The position numbers and the translations under genes were made by a program. A stretch of 64,000 nt of DNA from Saccharopolyspora hirsuta (GTDB lineage: Bacteria; Actinomycetota; Actinomycetes; Mycobacteriales; Pseudonocardiaceae), in NCBI RefSeq assembly GCF_008630535.1, contig NZ_VWPH01000003.1:186001-250000 (forward strand). Direction: 5' to 3'. The notes beneath the pieces are model-generated. The model saw only the letters and a list, made by a program, of their open reading frames with translations, did no database searches and was not told where the DNA came from. How positions within the stretch are numbered: position 1 is the first letter of the stretch; every line of letters starts with the position of its first letter. This document shows positions 18,138-27,447 of the stretch, one piece after another.

Positions 18138-18531
18138 TCAGCTGGCGCGGCGCGTGCCGCTGGTCAGCCCGCAGCTGCTGCGCTACGCGCTGATCGGCGG
18201 CAGCGGCGTGCTGCTGGACTACCTGCTGTTCCTGCTGCTGTTCAACGCGTTCGGGGTGCACGAGCAGCTGGCCAACGCGATCAGCACCACCGCCGGGATC
18301 ACCAACAACTTCGTGCTCAACGCGCTGTTCAACTTCCGCAAGCGGGACCGGATCGTGGTGCGGTTCCTGCGGTTCTACGCCGTCGGGCTGACCGGCATCG
18401 CGCTGACCTTCCTGCTGCTGCAGGTGTTCTCCGGCTGGCTGGGCATCGACCCGAACCTGGTCAAAGCGGGTTCGCTCCCGGTCGTGCTGCTCCTCCAGTA
18501 CACCATCAACAAGAAGTGGAGCTTCGGATGA
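18124..18531 (+). CDS. GtrA-family membrane protein (operon partner of the GT2)
   Basis: This 135-residue protein has four predicted transmembrane helices and GtrA landmarks (LLRYALIGGSGVLLDYLLF, TTAGITNNFVLNALFNF, YTINKKWSFG at the end). GtrA proteins are thought to flip or present polyprenyl-phosphate sugars made by a GtrB-type GT2, and here the GT2 is the overlapping upstream gene. The stop overlaps the start of the FAD oxidoreductase gene (ATGA). It is distinct from the GtrA gene at 2143, giving two GtrA proteins in the window. Confidence 0.85.
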   Translation: MTRTDQLARRVPLVSPQLLRYALIGGSGVLLDYLLFLLLFNAFGVHEQLANAISTTAGITNNFVLNALFNFRKRDRIVVRFLRFYAVGLTGIALTFLLLQVFSGWLGIDPNLVKAGSLPVVLLLQYTINKKWSFG

Positions 18532-19802
18532 GAGTGGGCATCGTCGGCGCGGGTGCGACCGGGTTGACCGCGGCCTACGACGCGGTCAAGGCCGGGCACG
18601 ACGTGACGGTGCTGGAGGCCTCCGCCGAACTGGGCGGGCTGGCCGCGTCGATCGAGGTCGGCGGCACCCCGCTGGAGCGGTTCTACCACCACAGCTTCCG
18701 CACCGACCGGGCGATGATCGGGCTGATCGAGGAGCTCGGGCTCGGCCACCTGCTGTGGTTCCACCGCCCCACCACCGGGGTCTACGCGGACGGGCAGCTG
18801 CACGACTTCGGCACCCCGCAGGAGATGCTGCGGTTCCCCGGTTTCTCGCTGCTGGACAAGCTGCGCTTCGGCGCGTCGGCGGCGGTGCTGAAGGCCGTGC
18901 GCAACGGGCAGCGGTTCAACTCGGTGCGGGCGCTGGAGTGGATGCGCCGCTGGGCCGGTCGACGGGTCACCGAGAACATCTGGGAACCGCTGCTGGTGGG
19001 CAAGTTCGGCATCCACGCCGAGCAGATCTCGATGGCCTGGCTGTGGGCCAGGATCCACTACCGCACCTTCGAACTCGGTTACGTGCACGGCGGTTTCGAG
19101 CAGGTGTACCGCGCGCTGCTGGACGCGGTGACCGAGCGCGGCGGGAAGGTCGAGTTCGGCAAGCCGGTGGCCACCATCCGCCAGCCCGGCGCGACGGTCC
19201 TGGTCGGCACCGGGGACGGCAGCAGCTACGAGTTCGACCGGGTGATCGTGACGGTGCCGCAGCCGGTGTTCGCGGAGGCGGCCGGGATCGAGACCGACAA
19301 CGTGCTGTGGCGCAACCAGTACCTGGGCGCGACGTGCTTCATCCTGGAGTGCGACCGCAGCGTGATCCCGCACTACTGGCTGAACATCAACGACACGGCG
19401 TTCCCGTTCCTGGCGGTCGTCGAGCACACCAACATGGTGGATCCCGCGGAGTACGGCGGTCGCCACATCGTCTACGTCGGCAACTACGTGCCGCGCGACG
19501 ACTGGCGCTTCAACACCGACCCGGCGGAGCTGCTGGAGCGCTACATCCCCTGGCTGCGCAAGCTGAACCCGGACTTCGACCGCTCCTGGATCCAAAACTG
19601 GCACTTCTCCAAGGCGCCCTTCGCCCAACCGATCGTGACGCCCCAGTACCGCGCCCTGATCCCCGGCCACCGCACCGAGATGCCCGGCGTGACGCTGGCG
19701 ACGATGTCCCAGATCTACCCCCAGGACCGGGGCCAGTCCTACGCCATCGCGATGGCCCACGAGGTCACCGACCGCCTCGGCCTCAGCAACCGGCGTTCGT
19801 GA
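18528..19802 (+). CDS. FAD-dependent oxidoreductase, amine-oxidase/HemY-like fold
   Basis: The 424-residue protein opens with an FAD-binding Rossmann motif (MRVGIVGAGATGLTAAYDA, then VTVLEASAELGGLAAS). It has further landmarks of the amine-oxidase/protoporphyrinogen-oxidase-like superfamily (ERFYHHSFRTD, GGFEQVYRALLDAV, GTRQ-type C-terminal FAD contact replaced by YPQDRGQSYAIAMAHEV). Relatives in glycan clusters act on, or are associated with, lipid-linked sugars, but no substrate is established for this type. ATG 18528 overlaps the gtrA stop; the protein is the last of the emb-GT2-gtrA operon. I infer modification of the sugar carried by that module. Confidence 0.75.
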   Translation: MRVGIVGAGATGLTAAYDAVKAGHDVTVLEASAELGGLAASIEVGGTPLERFYHHSFRTDRAMIGLIEELGLGHLLWFHRPTTGVYADGQLHDFGTPQEMLRFPGFSLLDKLRFGASAAVLKAVRNGQRFNSVRALEWMRRWAGRRVTENIWEPLLVGKFGIHAEQISMAWLWARIHYRTFELGYVHGGFEQVYRALLDAVTERGGKVEFGKPVATIRQPGATVLVGTGDGSSYEFDRVIVTVPQPVFAEAAGIETDNVLWRNQYLGATCFILECDRSVIPHYWLNINDTAFPFLAVVEHTNMVDPAEYGGRHIVYVGNYVPRDDWRFNTDPAELLERYIPWLRKLNPDFDRSWIQNWHFSKAPFAQPIVTPQYRALIPGHRTEMPGVTLATMSQIYPQDRGQSYAIAMAHEVTDRLGLSNRRS

Positions 19803-19803
19803 T

Positions 19804-19848
19804 TCGTGAGCGGCGATGGCGGTAAGAACCACCACCGCCGCTCACGAC
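19804..19848. terminator. Family D hairpin, copy 2, between convergent genes
   Basis: The arms CGTGAGCGGCGATGGCGG and CCACCACCGCCGCTCACG lie between the stops of the FAD oxidoreductase gene and the minus-strand phosphatase gene, and would serve both. Confidence 0.7.
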
Positions 19849-19854
19849 GCAGTC

Positions 19855-21423
19855 TCAGGCCTCGTTGAGGCCCGGTTTGCCGTCCTCGATCACGAAGGAG
19901 GCGAGGGTTTCCACCGGGGCTCCGGGCTTGGAGACGTACGGGAGGACCCGGTAGTCCGCTCGAAGGGCGTCCGGAGTGATCTTGGTGCTGATGTAGCCGC
20001 GCTGGTTGCTGTAGAGGCGGACGTGCGGGTTCTCCTTCAGGTAGGTCTTCTCCTTGTCCGTGAGCTGGGCCGAGCCGTCGCCGCCGCTGGTGATGGACGT
20101 CGTGGTCAGCTCGGTGCCGACGACCTCGTCGCGGTAGTGGATGTCGTTGGCCCAGTGGGTGTGCACGTCACCGGTCAGCACGACGGGGTTGCGGACCTTG
20201 GCGCGCTGCCAGCCCTGGATGACGCGCTCGCGGGAGCCCACGTAGCCGTCCCAGGCGTCCGGGTTGTAGCCCTTCTCCGCGCCGTTGAGGTAGTCGATCT
20301 CGGCGAACATGACCTGCTGGCCGAGCACGTCCCAGCGGGCGTTGGACTGCTGCAGGCCCTTGAGCAGCCAGCGCTCCTGCTCCGCACCGGTGAGGCTGCG
20401 CTTCGGGTTCAGCCGCTCCGGGTCCTGGGTCGGGAACTTGTCGCCGCCCACCTGGTCGTCGCGGTACTGGCGGGTGTCGAGCATGTGGAAGTTCGCCAGC
20501 CGCCCCCACTGGATGCGGCGGTGCAGGCGCAGGTCGATGCCGCGCGGGACCTGCGCCCGGCGCAGCGGCATGTTCTCGTAGTACGCCTGGAAGGCGGCCT
20601 TGCGGCGCTCCAGGAAGTGCGGCTGCGGGATCTCCGGCTTCTCGTAGACCTCGTCGGCCCAGTTGTTGTCCACCTCGTGGTCGTCCCAGACCACGACCCA
20701 CGGGGCCGACGCGTGCGCGTGCTGGAGGTCCGGGTCGCTCTTGTACTGGGCGTGCCGCTGCCGGTAGTTGGCCAGCGTCTCGGTCTCCGGCCCGGCGTGG
20801 TCGCGCGGGTTGCCGCCCGGCGCCACGTAATGGCCCGCCTCGTACTCGTACTGGTAGTCGCCGAGGTGCAGGATCAGGTCCGGGTGCTCGTCGGCCAGGT
20901 GGCGGTAGGCGGTGAAGTAGCCGTGCTCGTACTGCGCGCACGACGCGAACGCCATGGACAGGCTGGTCAGCGCGCCGGGCAGCGGCGCGGTGCGGGTGCG
21001 GCCGGTCGGCGACAGCGCGCCCTCGGCGCGGAAGCGGTAGAAGTAGTCGCGGTCCGGGCGCAGCCCGGTCAGCTCGACGTGCACGCTGTGGCCCAGCTCC
21101 GGCGCGGCCTGCGCCTCGCCGCGCTGCACGACGCGCGTGAACTTCTCGTCCTCGGCGACCTCCCACTGCACCGGGAGGGTCTTGTTCGGCATCCCGCCCA
21201 TGCCGTCCTCGGCCAGCGGGTCGGCAGCCAGGCGGGTCCACAGCACCACGCCGTCCGGCGCGGGATCACCGGACGCGACGCCCAGCGTGAAGACCTCACC
21301 GCGCCGGGCGGCACCGGCCCCGGGCAGCGCGGCGACCGGCAGCGCGGCGGCAGTGGTCAGCGCGGCGGCACCGGCGAGCGTTCCGCCCAGCAGCACGCTG
21401 CGCCGCGAGAGGGATTCGGGCAC
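19855..21423 (-). CDS. phoD: PhoD-type alkaline phosphatase, Tat-exported
   Basis: This 522-residue protein starts with a twin-arginine signal (SLSRRSVLLGG) and a hydrophobic run, so it should be exported folded. The catalytic domain has PhoD landmarks: FASCAQYEHGY, HLGDYQYEYEAG, VVWDDHEVDNNWAD and LTGDVHTHWANDI, which bind the metal cluster. PhoD enzymes release phosphate from mono- and diesters outside the cell. I chose GTG 21423, which has GGAGG 5 bases upstream; ATG 21435 is an alternative. A PHO-box-like direct repeat lies at 21488-21509 and an 11-bp inverted repeat at 21433-21473. Confidence 0.88.
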   Translation of the reverse strand: MPESLSRRSVLLGGTLAGAAALTTAAALPVAALPGAGAARRGEVFTLGVASGDPAPDGVVLWTRLAADPLAEDGMGGMPNKTLPVQWEVAEDEKFTRVVQRGEAQAAPELGHSVHVELTGLRPDRDYFYRFRAEGALSPTGRTRTAPLPGALTSLSMAFASCAQYEHGYFTAYRHLADEHPDLILHLGDYQYEYEAGHYVAPGGNPRDHAGPETETLANYRQRHAQYKSDPDLQHAHASAPWVVVWDDHEVDNNWADEVYEKPEIPQPHFLERRKAAFQAYYENMPLRRAQVPRGIDLRLHRRIQWGRLANFHMLDTRQYRDDQVGGDKFPTQDPERLNPKRSLTGAEQERWLLKGLQQSNARWDVLGQQVMFAEIDYLNGAEKGYNPDAWDGYVGSRERVIQGWQRAKVRNPVVLTGDVHTHWANDIHYRDEVVGTELTTTSITSGGDGSAQLTDKEKTYLKENPHVRLYSNQRGYISTKITPDALRADYRVLPYVSKPGAPVETLASFVIEDGKPGLNEA

Positions 21424-21432
21424 GACGACCTC

Positions 21433-21473
21433 CATCGTTCGGGAAACGGGATCAACCCTCACCCCGAACGATG
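21433..21473. promoter_or_regulatory. Inverted repeat at the phoD 5' end
   Basis: CATCGTTCGGG (21433-21443) and CCCGAACGATG (21463-21473) are perfect complements separated by 19 bases, just upstream of the phoD start. It may be an operator or an mRNA leader hairpin. Confidence 0.45.
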
Positions 21474-21487
21474 AAGGAGTGCTGCCT

Positions 21488-21509
21488 TCCGGGTGATCGC
21501 GAAGTGAAC
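21488..21509 (-). promoter_or_regulatory. PHO-box-like direct repeat upstream of phoD
   Basis: Read on the minus strand, GTTCACTTCGC is followed directly by GATCACCCGGA, two 11-base units. This matches the actinobacterial PhoP site layout of GTTCACC-type 11-base direct repeats. It sits about 65 bases upstream of the phosphatase start, as expected for induction by phosphate limitation. Confidence 0.55.
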
Positions 21510-21535
21510 AGCCTGTTCCTTGCCAGGTCAGCGAC

Positions 21536-22096
21536 TCATGCCCAGTCGGGCAACAACAACCCCGGATCAACGACGAACCGCGCAGGCGACGAGTACGTCA
21601 CCTTCTTCGCGCTCTCGTCACCGACGGCCACGTAGATGCCGTCGTCCTTGAGCTCGTACGCAGCGATGCTGACCGGTTTGTTCAGATCAACGATCCAGTA
21701 ATTCGGAATTCCAGCTTCGGCGTACTCGTCGAACTTCATCCTCGCCGAGCCGGGAGACACGATCTCGACGGCGAGCTGCACATCTGCAGCCCGGTATCGC
21801 GCCGGACTCTTCCGAGCCGCTTCGACGGAGACCACGACGAGGTCGGGAATGCGGATCGTGCTGGGCCATGTCTCGAAGAGAACCACCTCGACCTCGGGCA
21901 GCACGACCAGTTCACCCGGTACCTGGTCATCAAGCTGACGCGTCAGCTTCTTCAGCGCCCATTGGTGGTCGGACACCGGTCGAGGACTCACCAGAAGCGC
22001 CCCTTCGACGAGTTCAAAGCGGTGGCTGTTGTCCTCGGGAAGAGCGGCCCAGTCCTCCAGGGACAGCAATCGGTCCGGCCACGCCACAGCGCTCAT
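21536..22096 (-). CDS. Uma2-family (DUF820) restriction-endonuclease-fold protein
   Basis: This 186-residue protein belongs to the Uma2/DUF820 family. Landmarks are the N-terminal RFELVEGALLVSPRPV, then a PD-(D/E)XK-like core with IRIPDLVVVS, ADVQLAVEIVSPGSARMKFDEYAEAGIPNYWIVDL. The Asp of IPDLVV, the Glu of VEIVS and the downstream Lys of MKFDEY form the expected triad. The biological role of the family is unknown, though it is common in actinobacteria and cyanobacteria. I chose ATG 22096, preceded by GGAGGAGGG; an in-frame ATG at 22150 lies upstream. Confidence 0.8.
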   Translation of the reverse strand: MSAVAWPDRLLSLEDWAALPEDNSHRFELVEGALLVSPRPVSDHQWALKKLTRQLDDQVPGELVVLPEVEVVLFETWPSTIRIPDLVVVSVEAARKSPARYRAADVQLAVEIVSPGSARMKFDEYAEAGIPNYWIVDLNKPVSIAAYELKDDGIYVAVGDESAKKVTYSSPARFVVDPGLLLPDWA

Positions 22097-22190
22097 CGCG
22101 CCCTCCTCCTCAGGCCCGGAACCGGTACTCGACCATTCTGTCCTCATCACCCAAGAGTGTCCCTGGTCAGCGGCTCGCGGTAAACACGAA

Positions 22191-22221
22191 AGCGCCCCCG
22201 GTCGGGGGGACCGGGGGCGCT
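22191..22221 (-). terminator. Terminator of the glf-glfT2-PAP2-ubiA operon
   Basis: A perfect 13-bp stem (AGCGCCCCCGGTC at 22191 and GACCGGGGGCGCT at 22209) with a 5-base loop lies 12 bases past the ubiA stop. On the minus strand it is followed by TTTCG. Confidence 0.8.
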
Positions 22222-22232
22222 GTTCGGGTTGC

Positions 22233-23456
22233 TCAGAGGTAGAAGGCCAGGAAGAGGCAGCCCGCCAGGATCAGGCCGAGGACCATCAGGACCTTGTCCT
22301 TCAGGACCACTTCCTCCGGCTCGCCCGCCACGCCCTTGTCGATGTCCACCGCGTACCGCAGGATCGCCACCACCATCGGGACGATCGAGATCAGGCCCCA
22401 GCGGGACATCTCGAACTCGCGGATGTCGTAGGCCCACAGGGCGTAGGACATGATCGTGATCGCGGCCGCGATGGCCCACACGAACCGCAGGTAGGACGGC
22501 GAGTACGCCTTCAGCGACTTGCGGATCTTCGCGCCGGTCTCCATCGCCAGCTTCACCTCGGCGTAGCGCTTGCCCGCGACCATGAACAGCGAGCCGAACG
22601 CGACGATCAGGTAGAACCACTGCGTGATGACCAGCCCGGCGGCGGCACCACCGGCGATGGCGCGCAGCAGGAAGCCGGACGCCACGATGCACAGGTCGAT
22701 CACCGGCTGGTGCTTCAGGCCGAAGCAGTAGCCCAGCTGCACCGCGATGTAGACCGCCATCACGATCAGCAGCGGGGTGCTGGTCAGGCCCGAGATCAGC
22801 AGCGATCCGCCGAGCAGCAGCACGCACACCGCGTACGCGATCGGCACCGGGATCAGCCCGGCCGCGATCGGCCGGTTCCGCTTGGTCGGGTGCTGGCGGT
22901 CCGCCTCGACGTCGATCGCGTCGTTGACGAAGTAGATGCCGGAGGCGGCCATTGAGAACACGATGAACGCCACCACCGCGTGCCAGAGCACGACCGGGTC
23001 CAGGATCTCGCCCGCCGCGAACGGCACGGCCAGCACCAAGACGTTCTTCACCCACTGCTTGGGGCGCAGCTCCTTGATCAGGCCGGTGACCAGGCCCGCC
23101 GTGGTGCCCGCCTTCGCGGTCACCTTCGCGTGGTAGGCGTCCGAGGACTTGTCCTTGATGTCGTCGGACTTCTTCGGTTCGGGCTCCAGCACCTCGTCGC
23201 CGAACTCGGCACCGATGGTGCCCTCCGCGTCGGTCTCCACCTCGACGCGCTTGGCCGCGGCTTCCGCCGATTCGGCCTCGCCGTCGGTGCTGGCCACCTC
23301 GTCGGCCTTGCCCTCGCCGTCGGCGCTGGGCGCCTCGTCCGCCTTGCCGGACCCGCTCAGCAGCGCATCGCCGACGTGGGCACCGTTGCTGCCGTCGGCC
23401 TCGGCCGACGCATCGGTCTTGCCGGTGTCGGCCTCGGTTTCGTTCTTGTCAGCCAC
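22233..23456 (-). CDS. ubiA: Decaprenyl-phosphate phosphoribosyltransferase (UbiA family) with acidic N-terminal extension
   Basis: This 407-residue protein starts at a GTG with GGAGGAACC upstream. The C-terminal about 290 residues are a nine-helix UbiA-type prenyltransferase with LIKELRPKQWVKNVLV, the acidic motif NDAIDVEADRQHPTKRNRP and a second acidic loop. They match DPPR synthase (M. tuberculosis Rv3806c, about 300 residues), which transfers 5-phosphoribose from PRPP to decaprenyl phosphate, the first step toward decaprenylphosphoryl-arabinose. The first about 115 residues are extra: acidic, Ala/Asp/Glu/Ser-rich with repeated ADE-type runs and no recognised domain. The gene overlaps the PAP2 gene by 8 bases. 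Confidence 0.92.
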   Translation of the reverse strand: MADKNETEADTGKTDASAEADGSNGAHVGDALLSGSGKADEAPSADGEGKADEVASTDGEAESAEAAAKRVEVETDAEGTIGAEFGDEVLEPEPKKSDDIKDKSSDAYHAKVTAKAGTTAGLVTGLIKELRPKQWVKNVLVLAVPFAAGEILDPVVLWHAVVAFIVFSMAASGIYFVNDAIDVEADRQHPTKRNRPIAAGLIPVPIAYAVCVLLLGGSLLISGLTSTPLLIVMAVYIAVQLGYCFGLKHQPVIDLCIVASGFLLRAIAGGAAAGLVITQWFYLIVAFGSLFMVAGKRYAEVKLAMETGAKIRKSLKAYSPSYLRFVWAIAAAITIMSYALWAYDIREFEMSRWGLISIVPMVVAILRYAVDIDKGVAGEPEEVVLKDKVLMVLGLILAGCLFLAFYL

Positions 23457-24030
23457 GGTTCCTCCGCCGTCTCATGAATCGCCGCACGCCCCACGCCACG
23501 GCACCGCCGAGCGCAGAACCGGCGACCACATCGCTCGGATAATGAACCCCCAGGACAAGGCGGCTGACCATCATCGGCGGCACCACCGCCGGGGTCAGCT
23601 TCTTGCCCGTCAACCCGCCGTAGAGCACCGCGGCGGCCGTCGTGGACGTCGCGTGCGAGGACGGGAAGCTCAACTTGCTCGGCGTGCCGACCAGCACCTG
23701 CACCTCGGGGTCGGACGGCCGACGCCGCCGCACCACGCGCTTGACCGCGATCGACGCCGCGTGCGCGGCGGCGACCCCGGCGGCGGCGGTCAGCCACTCG
23801 CCGCGGCGCTCGCGGTCCACCAGCGCGCCGACCGCGCCGATGGCCAGCCAGCCACCGGCGTGCTCGCCGAACAGCGACATCGCCCGAGCGGTCTTGACCA
23901 CGGCCGGCTTGGCCAGCGCGCCCTGCACCTTGCGCAGCGCGACGGTTTCGGGCGTGACCGTCGCCGGTGCTTCGTCGGCGGGTGCGGCGACCGCTTCTTC
24001 GGAACCGGTCGCCGTCGTCAGCTCTGCCAC
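23449..24030 (-). CDS. PAP2-family phosphatase (decaprenylphosphoryl-5-phosphoribose phosphatase)
   Basis: This 193-residue membrane protein has the three acid-phosphatase motifs: KRVVRRRRPSD, the PSSH motif in SFPSSHAT, and SRLVLGVHYPSD. It is in the position of Rv3807c, between glfT2 and ubiA, whose product is proposed to remove the 5-phosphate from decaprenylphosphoryl-phosphoribose before DprE1. Hydrophobic helices flank the motifs and the C-terminus is strongly basic. GTG 24030 follows GGAGACGAT. The gene lies 22 bases after glfT2 and overlaps ubiA by 8 bases. Confidence 0.88.
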   Translation of the reverse strand: MAELTTATGSEEAVAAPADEAPATVTPETVALRKVQGALAKPAVVKTARAMSLFGEHAGGWLAIGAVGALVDRERRGEWLTAAAGVAAAHAASIAVKRVVRRRRPSDPEVQVLVGTPSKLSFPSSHATSTTAAAVLYGGLTGKKLTPAVVPPMMVSRLVLGVHYPSDVVAGSALGGAVAWGVRRFMRRRRNRG

Positions 24031-24052
24031 ATCGTCTCCGGGTGGATCGGGG

Positions 24053-26014
24053 TCACTTCTGGTCGAAGACCTGTTTCCAGGACTCCGGGCTGGTCAGCTC
24101 GGGCAGCGCCGCGCGGTAGACCGCGCACAGCCGGGTCCACTCCTGGCCCAGCCGCTTGTAGTTGGCCAGGGCCCGCATGCCGAGACGGCGGAACTCCTCC
24201 GGGTCGCGGCGCCGGAACGCCACCCCGCTGCCGTCCGCGTTCGACACCGTCGCGCTGTCGAGGTTGCCCAGCAGGAACCACCGGGCGCTGGCCGCGGGCA
24301 CGTTGAGCTGCGGCCGCTCGCCCGCGTCCTTGGCCGGTTCCTTGAGGTTGTGCAGCAGCGCCTTGGACGCGCGCGCCGCGATCACCGCCGGGTTCACCGG
24401 CGGCTTGAGCAGGCCCTCGGCCATGATCGGGTTCGCCGAGGGCGGCGGGAACTCGCGGGCGGACGGCAACGTCTTGGCGTCGTCGTAGTCCTTGCGCAGC
24501 TCCCGGACCTCCGGCAGCGCCGTGCGGAGGCTGTCGAACAGGCCCTCGGGGCCCGCCATGAAGTCCTCCAGCGCCTTCTGCTGCACCGCGACCGTGGAGT
24601 ACTCCATCGACAGCAGGTGCCGCAGGGTGAGCTTGAGGCCCTGCTTGATGATGTTGGCCTTGACCGCGTCCGGGCTGTGCAGCGCGGCGAGGATCAGCCG
24701 GTTGCGGGTGTGGAAGTACGCCGTCCAGTCGGTGGCGTCGTTCTTGTCCGTCCACGGCATGTGCCAGATCGCCGCGCCCGGCAGCGTCACCGTCGGGTAC
24801 CCGCGCTCGCCCGCGCGCAGCGAGTACTCCGAGTCGTCGTGCTTGATGAACAGCGGCAGCGGCAGCCCGGTGCGCTCGATCACCTCGCGCGGGAACAGGC
24901 ACATCCACCAGCCGTTGTAGGTGGAGTGGATGCGCTGGTGCAGCTTGGTGGTCTTGCGCAGCGGCTTCTTCGCGAAGTCGTGGTCGGTGACCGCACCCGG
25001 CGCGGCCCGCCAGATGCCCTGGCCCAGGTCCACGACCTCGCCCATGGTGTGCAGCCGCGAGCGGGCCTGCAGGTTCAGCATCTGGCCGCCGACGATGACC
25101 GGGTTCGTCGCGGCGCGGGCGAAGGCGTTCGCCCGCAGCACGCCGTCCGGCTCCAGCGCGATGTCGTCGTCGATGACCATGACCTGGTCGGCGTCGGAGT
25201 TGTAGATGCCCTCGTACATGACGCGGCCGAAGCCGCCCGAGCCGCCGATGTTGTCCTGCTCGATCACGTGCAGCTTGTCGCCGATCCGGCGGGCCGCCTC
25301 GTCGAAGCCCTCGGTGTCGCGGATCTTCTGCGGGCCCTGGTCGGCCACCACGACGCGCTGCACCACCTCCATGACCTGCGGGTCCTCGCCCAGCGTCTGG
25401 AGCGCGAGCACGCAGTCGGCGGGCCGCATCGTGGTGGTGCCGACGACGACCTGCTGCTTGGGCAGCGGCACGTCGGTGGTCCAGGCCGCCTCGTCGATCT
25501 CCAGCGGCGCGTCGTTGGTGAACAGGTCGAACCAGATCCACCCGCCGTCCTCGAACGGCGTCAGCGACACCCGGAACTCCAGCGAGGTCCAGTCCGCGCT
25601 GTCCACCGGGGTGCCCTGCAGGTGGACGCTGTCGCCGTTGGCCTTCGAGCGGTAGACGTCGAGCCGACCGGCCCCCTTGACCTTCAGCCGCAGCACGACC
25701 TCGTCGACCTTGGTCCAACGCTTCCAGTAGCTGGCCGGGAACGCGTTGAAGTAGGAGGCCAGGGAGATCTTGCGGTGCGCGGGCACCAGCAGCCGGCGCC
25801 GCGACACCACGGTCGCGGCGCTGTCCAGCGACGCCGGCTCGTCGATGTACAGCGGGCGCACGTCCAGCGGGTCCTCGCCGCGCGGGAACACCACGCGCTG
25901 CAGCACCTGCTGGTTGGCCACGTCGGGCGTCCCGGAGCGCATCGACGTCACGTCGCTGAGCTTGCTCTCCCCCGCGGCGGGAGAACGGTCCTCTCGGGGG
26001 GTCCGGTCGGTCAC
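24053..26014 (-). CDS. glfT2: Galactofuranosyltransferase GlfT2
   Basis: This 653-residue protein polymerises the galactan chain from UDP-galactofuranose at the inner face of the membrane. An N-terminal beta-sandwich domain (to about residue 190) precedes a GT-A domain with VVGTTTMRPADCVL, the metal-binding VMVIDDDIALEPDG, and the catalytic-site region KHDDSEYSLRAGERGYP with AAIWHMPW. A helical C-terminal domain follows. Length is near the M. tuberculosis enzyme (637 residues). Its GTG is 2 bases after the glf stop, with GGAGGA as ribosome binding site inside the end of glf. Confidence 0.93.
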   Translation of the reverse strand: MTDRTPREDRSPAAGESKLSDVTSMRSGTPDVANQQVLQRVVFPRGEDPLDVRPLYIDEPASLDSAATVVSRRRLLVPAHRKISLASYFNAFPASYWKRWTKVDEVVLRLKVKGAGRLDVYRSKANGDSVHLQGTPVDSADWTSLEFRVSLTPFEDGGWIWFDLFTNDAPLEIDEAAWTTDVPLPKQQVVVGTTTMRPADCVLALQTLGEDPQVMEVVQRVVVADQGPQKIRDTEGFDEAARRIGDKLHVIEQDNIGGSGGFGRVMYEGIYNSDADQVMVIDDDIALEPDGVLRANAFARAATNPVIVGGQMLNLQARSRLHTMGEVVDLGQGIWRAAPGAVTDHDFAKKPLRKTTKLHQRIHSTYNGWWMCLFPREVIERTGLPLPLFIKHDDSEYSLRAGERGYPTVTLPGAAIWHMPWTDKNDATDWTAYFHTRNRLILAALHSPDAVKANIIKQGLKLTLRHLLSMEYSTVAVQQKALEDFMAGPEGLFDSLRTALPEVRELRKDYDDAKTLPSAREFPPPSANPIMAEGLLKPPVNPAVIAARASKALLHNLKEPAKDAGERPQLNVPAASARWFLLGNLDSATVSNADGSGVAFRRRDPEEFRRLGMRALANYKRLGQEWTRLCAVYRAALPELTSPESWKQVFDQK

Positions 26015-26015
26015 G

Positions 26016-27263
<1,248 letters not shown>

Positions 27264-27447
27264 CTACGCATCGCTACGGGGCGTGTCGATATCGCCGCAA
27301 ACGGCATTTTGTCCGCATTTTCCGGGGGACAGCGCGTGAACTCCGGGTGAATGCGGCGATACGGCACGCAACTATTCACTACTGTTATTACTCGTCAGGC
27401 GACCCGCCCGGCGTGTCGTACCCCGAGTACGATTGCAAATCGCGTCG

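Noticed and set aside
24018-25718. Long minus frame overlapping glfT2
   Set aside because: It is out of frame with the GlfT2 domains and low in complexity.
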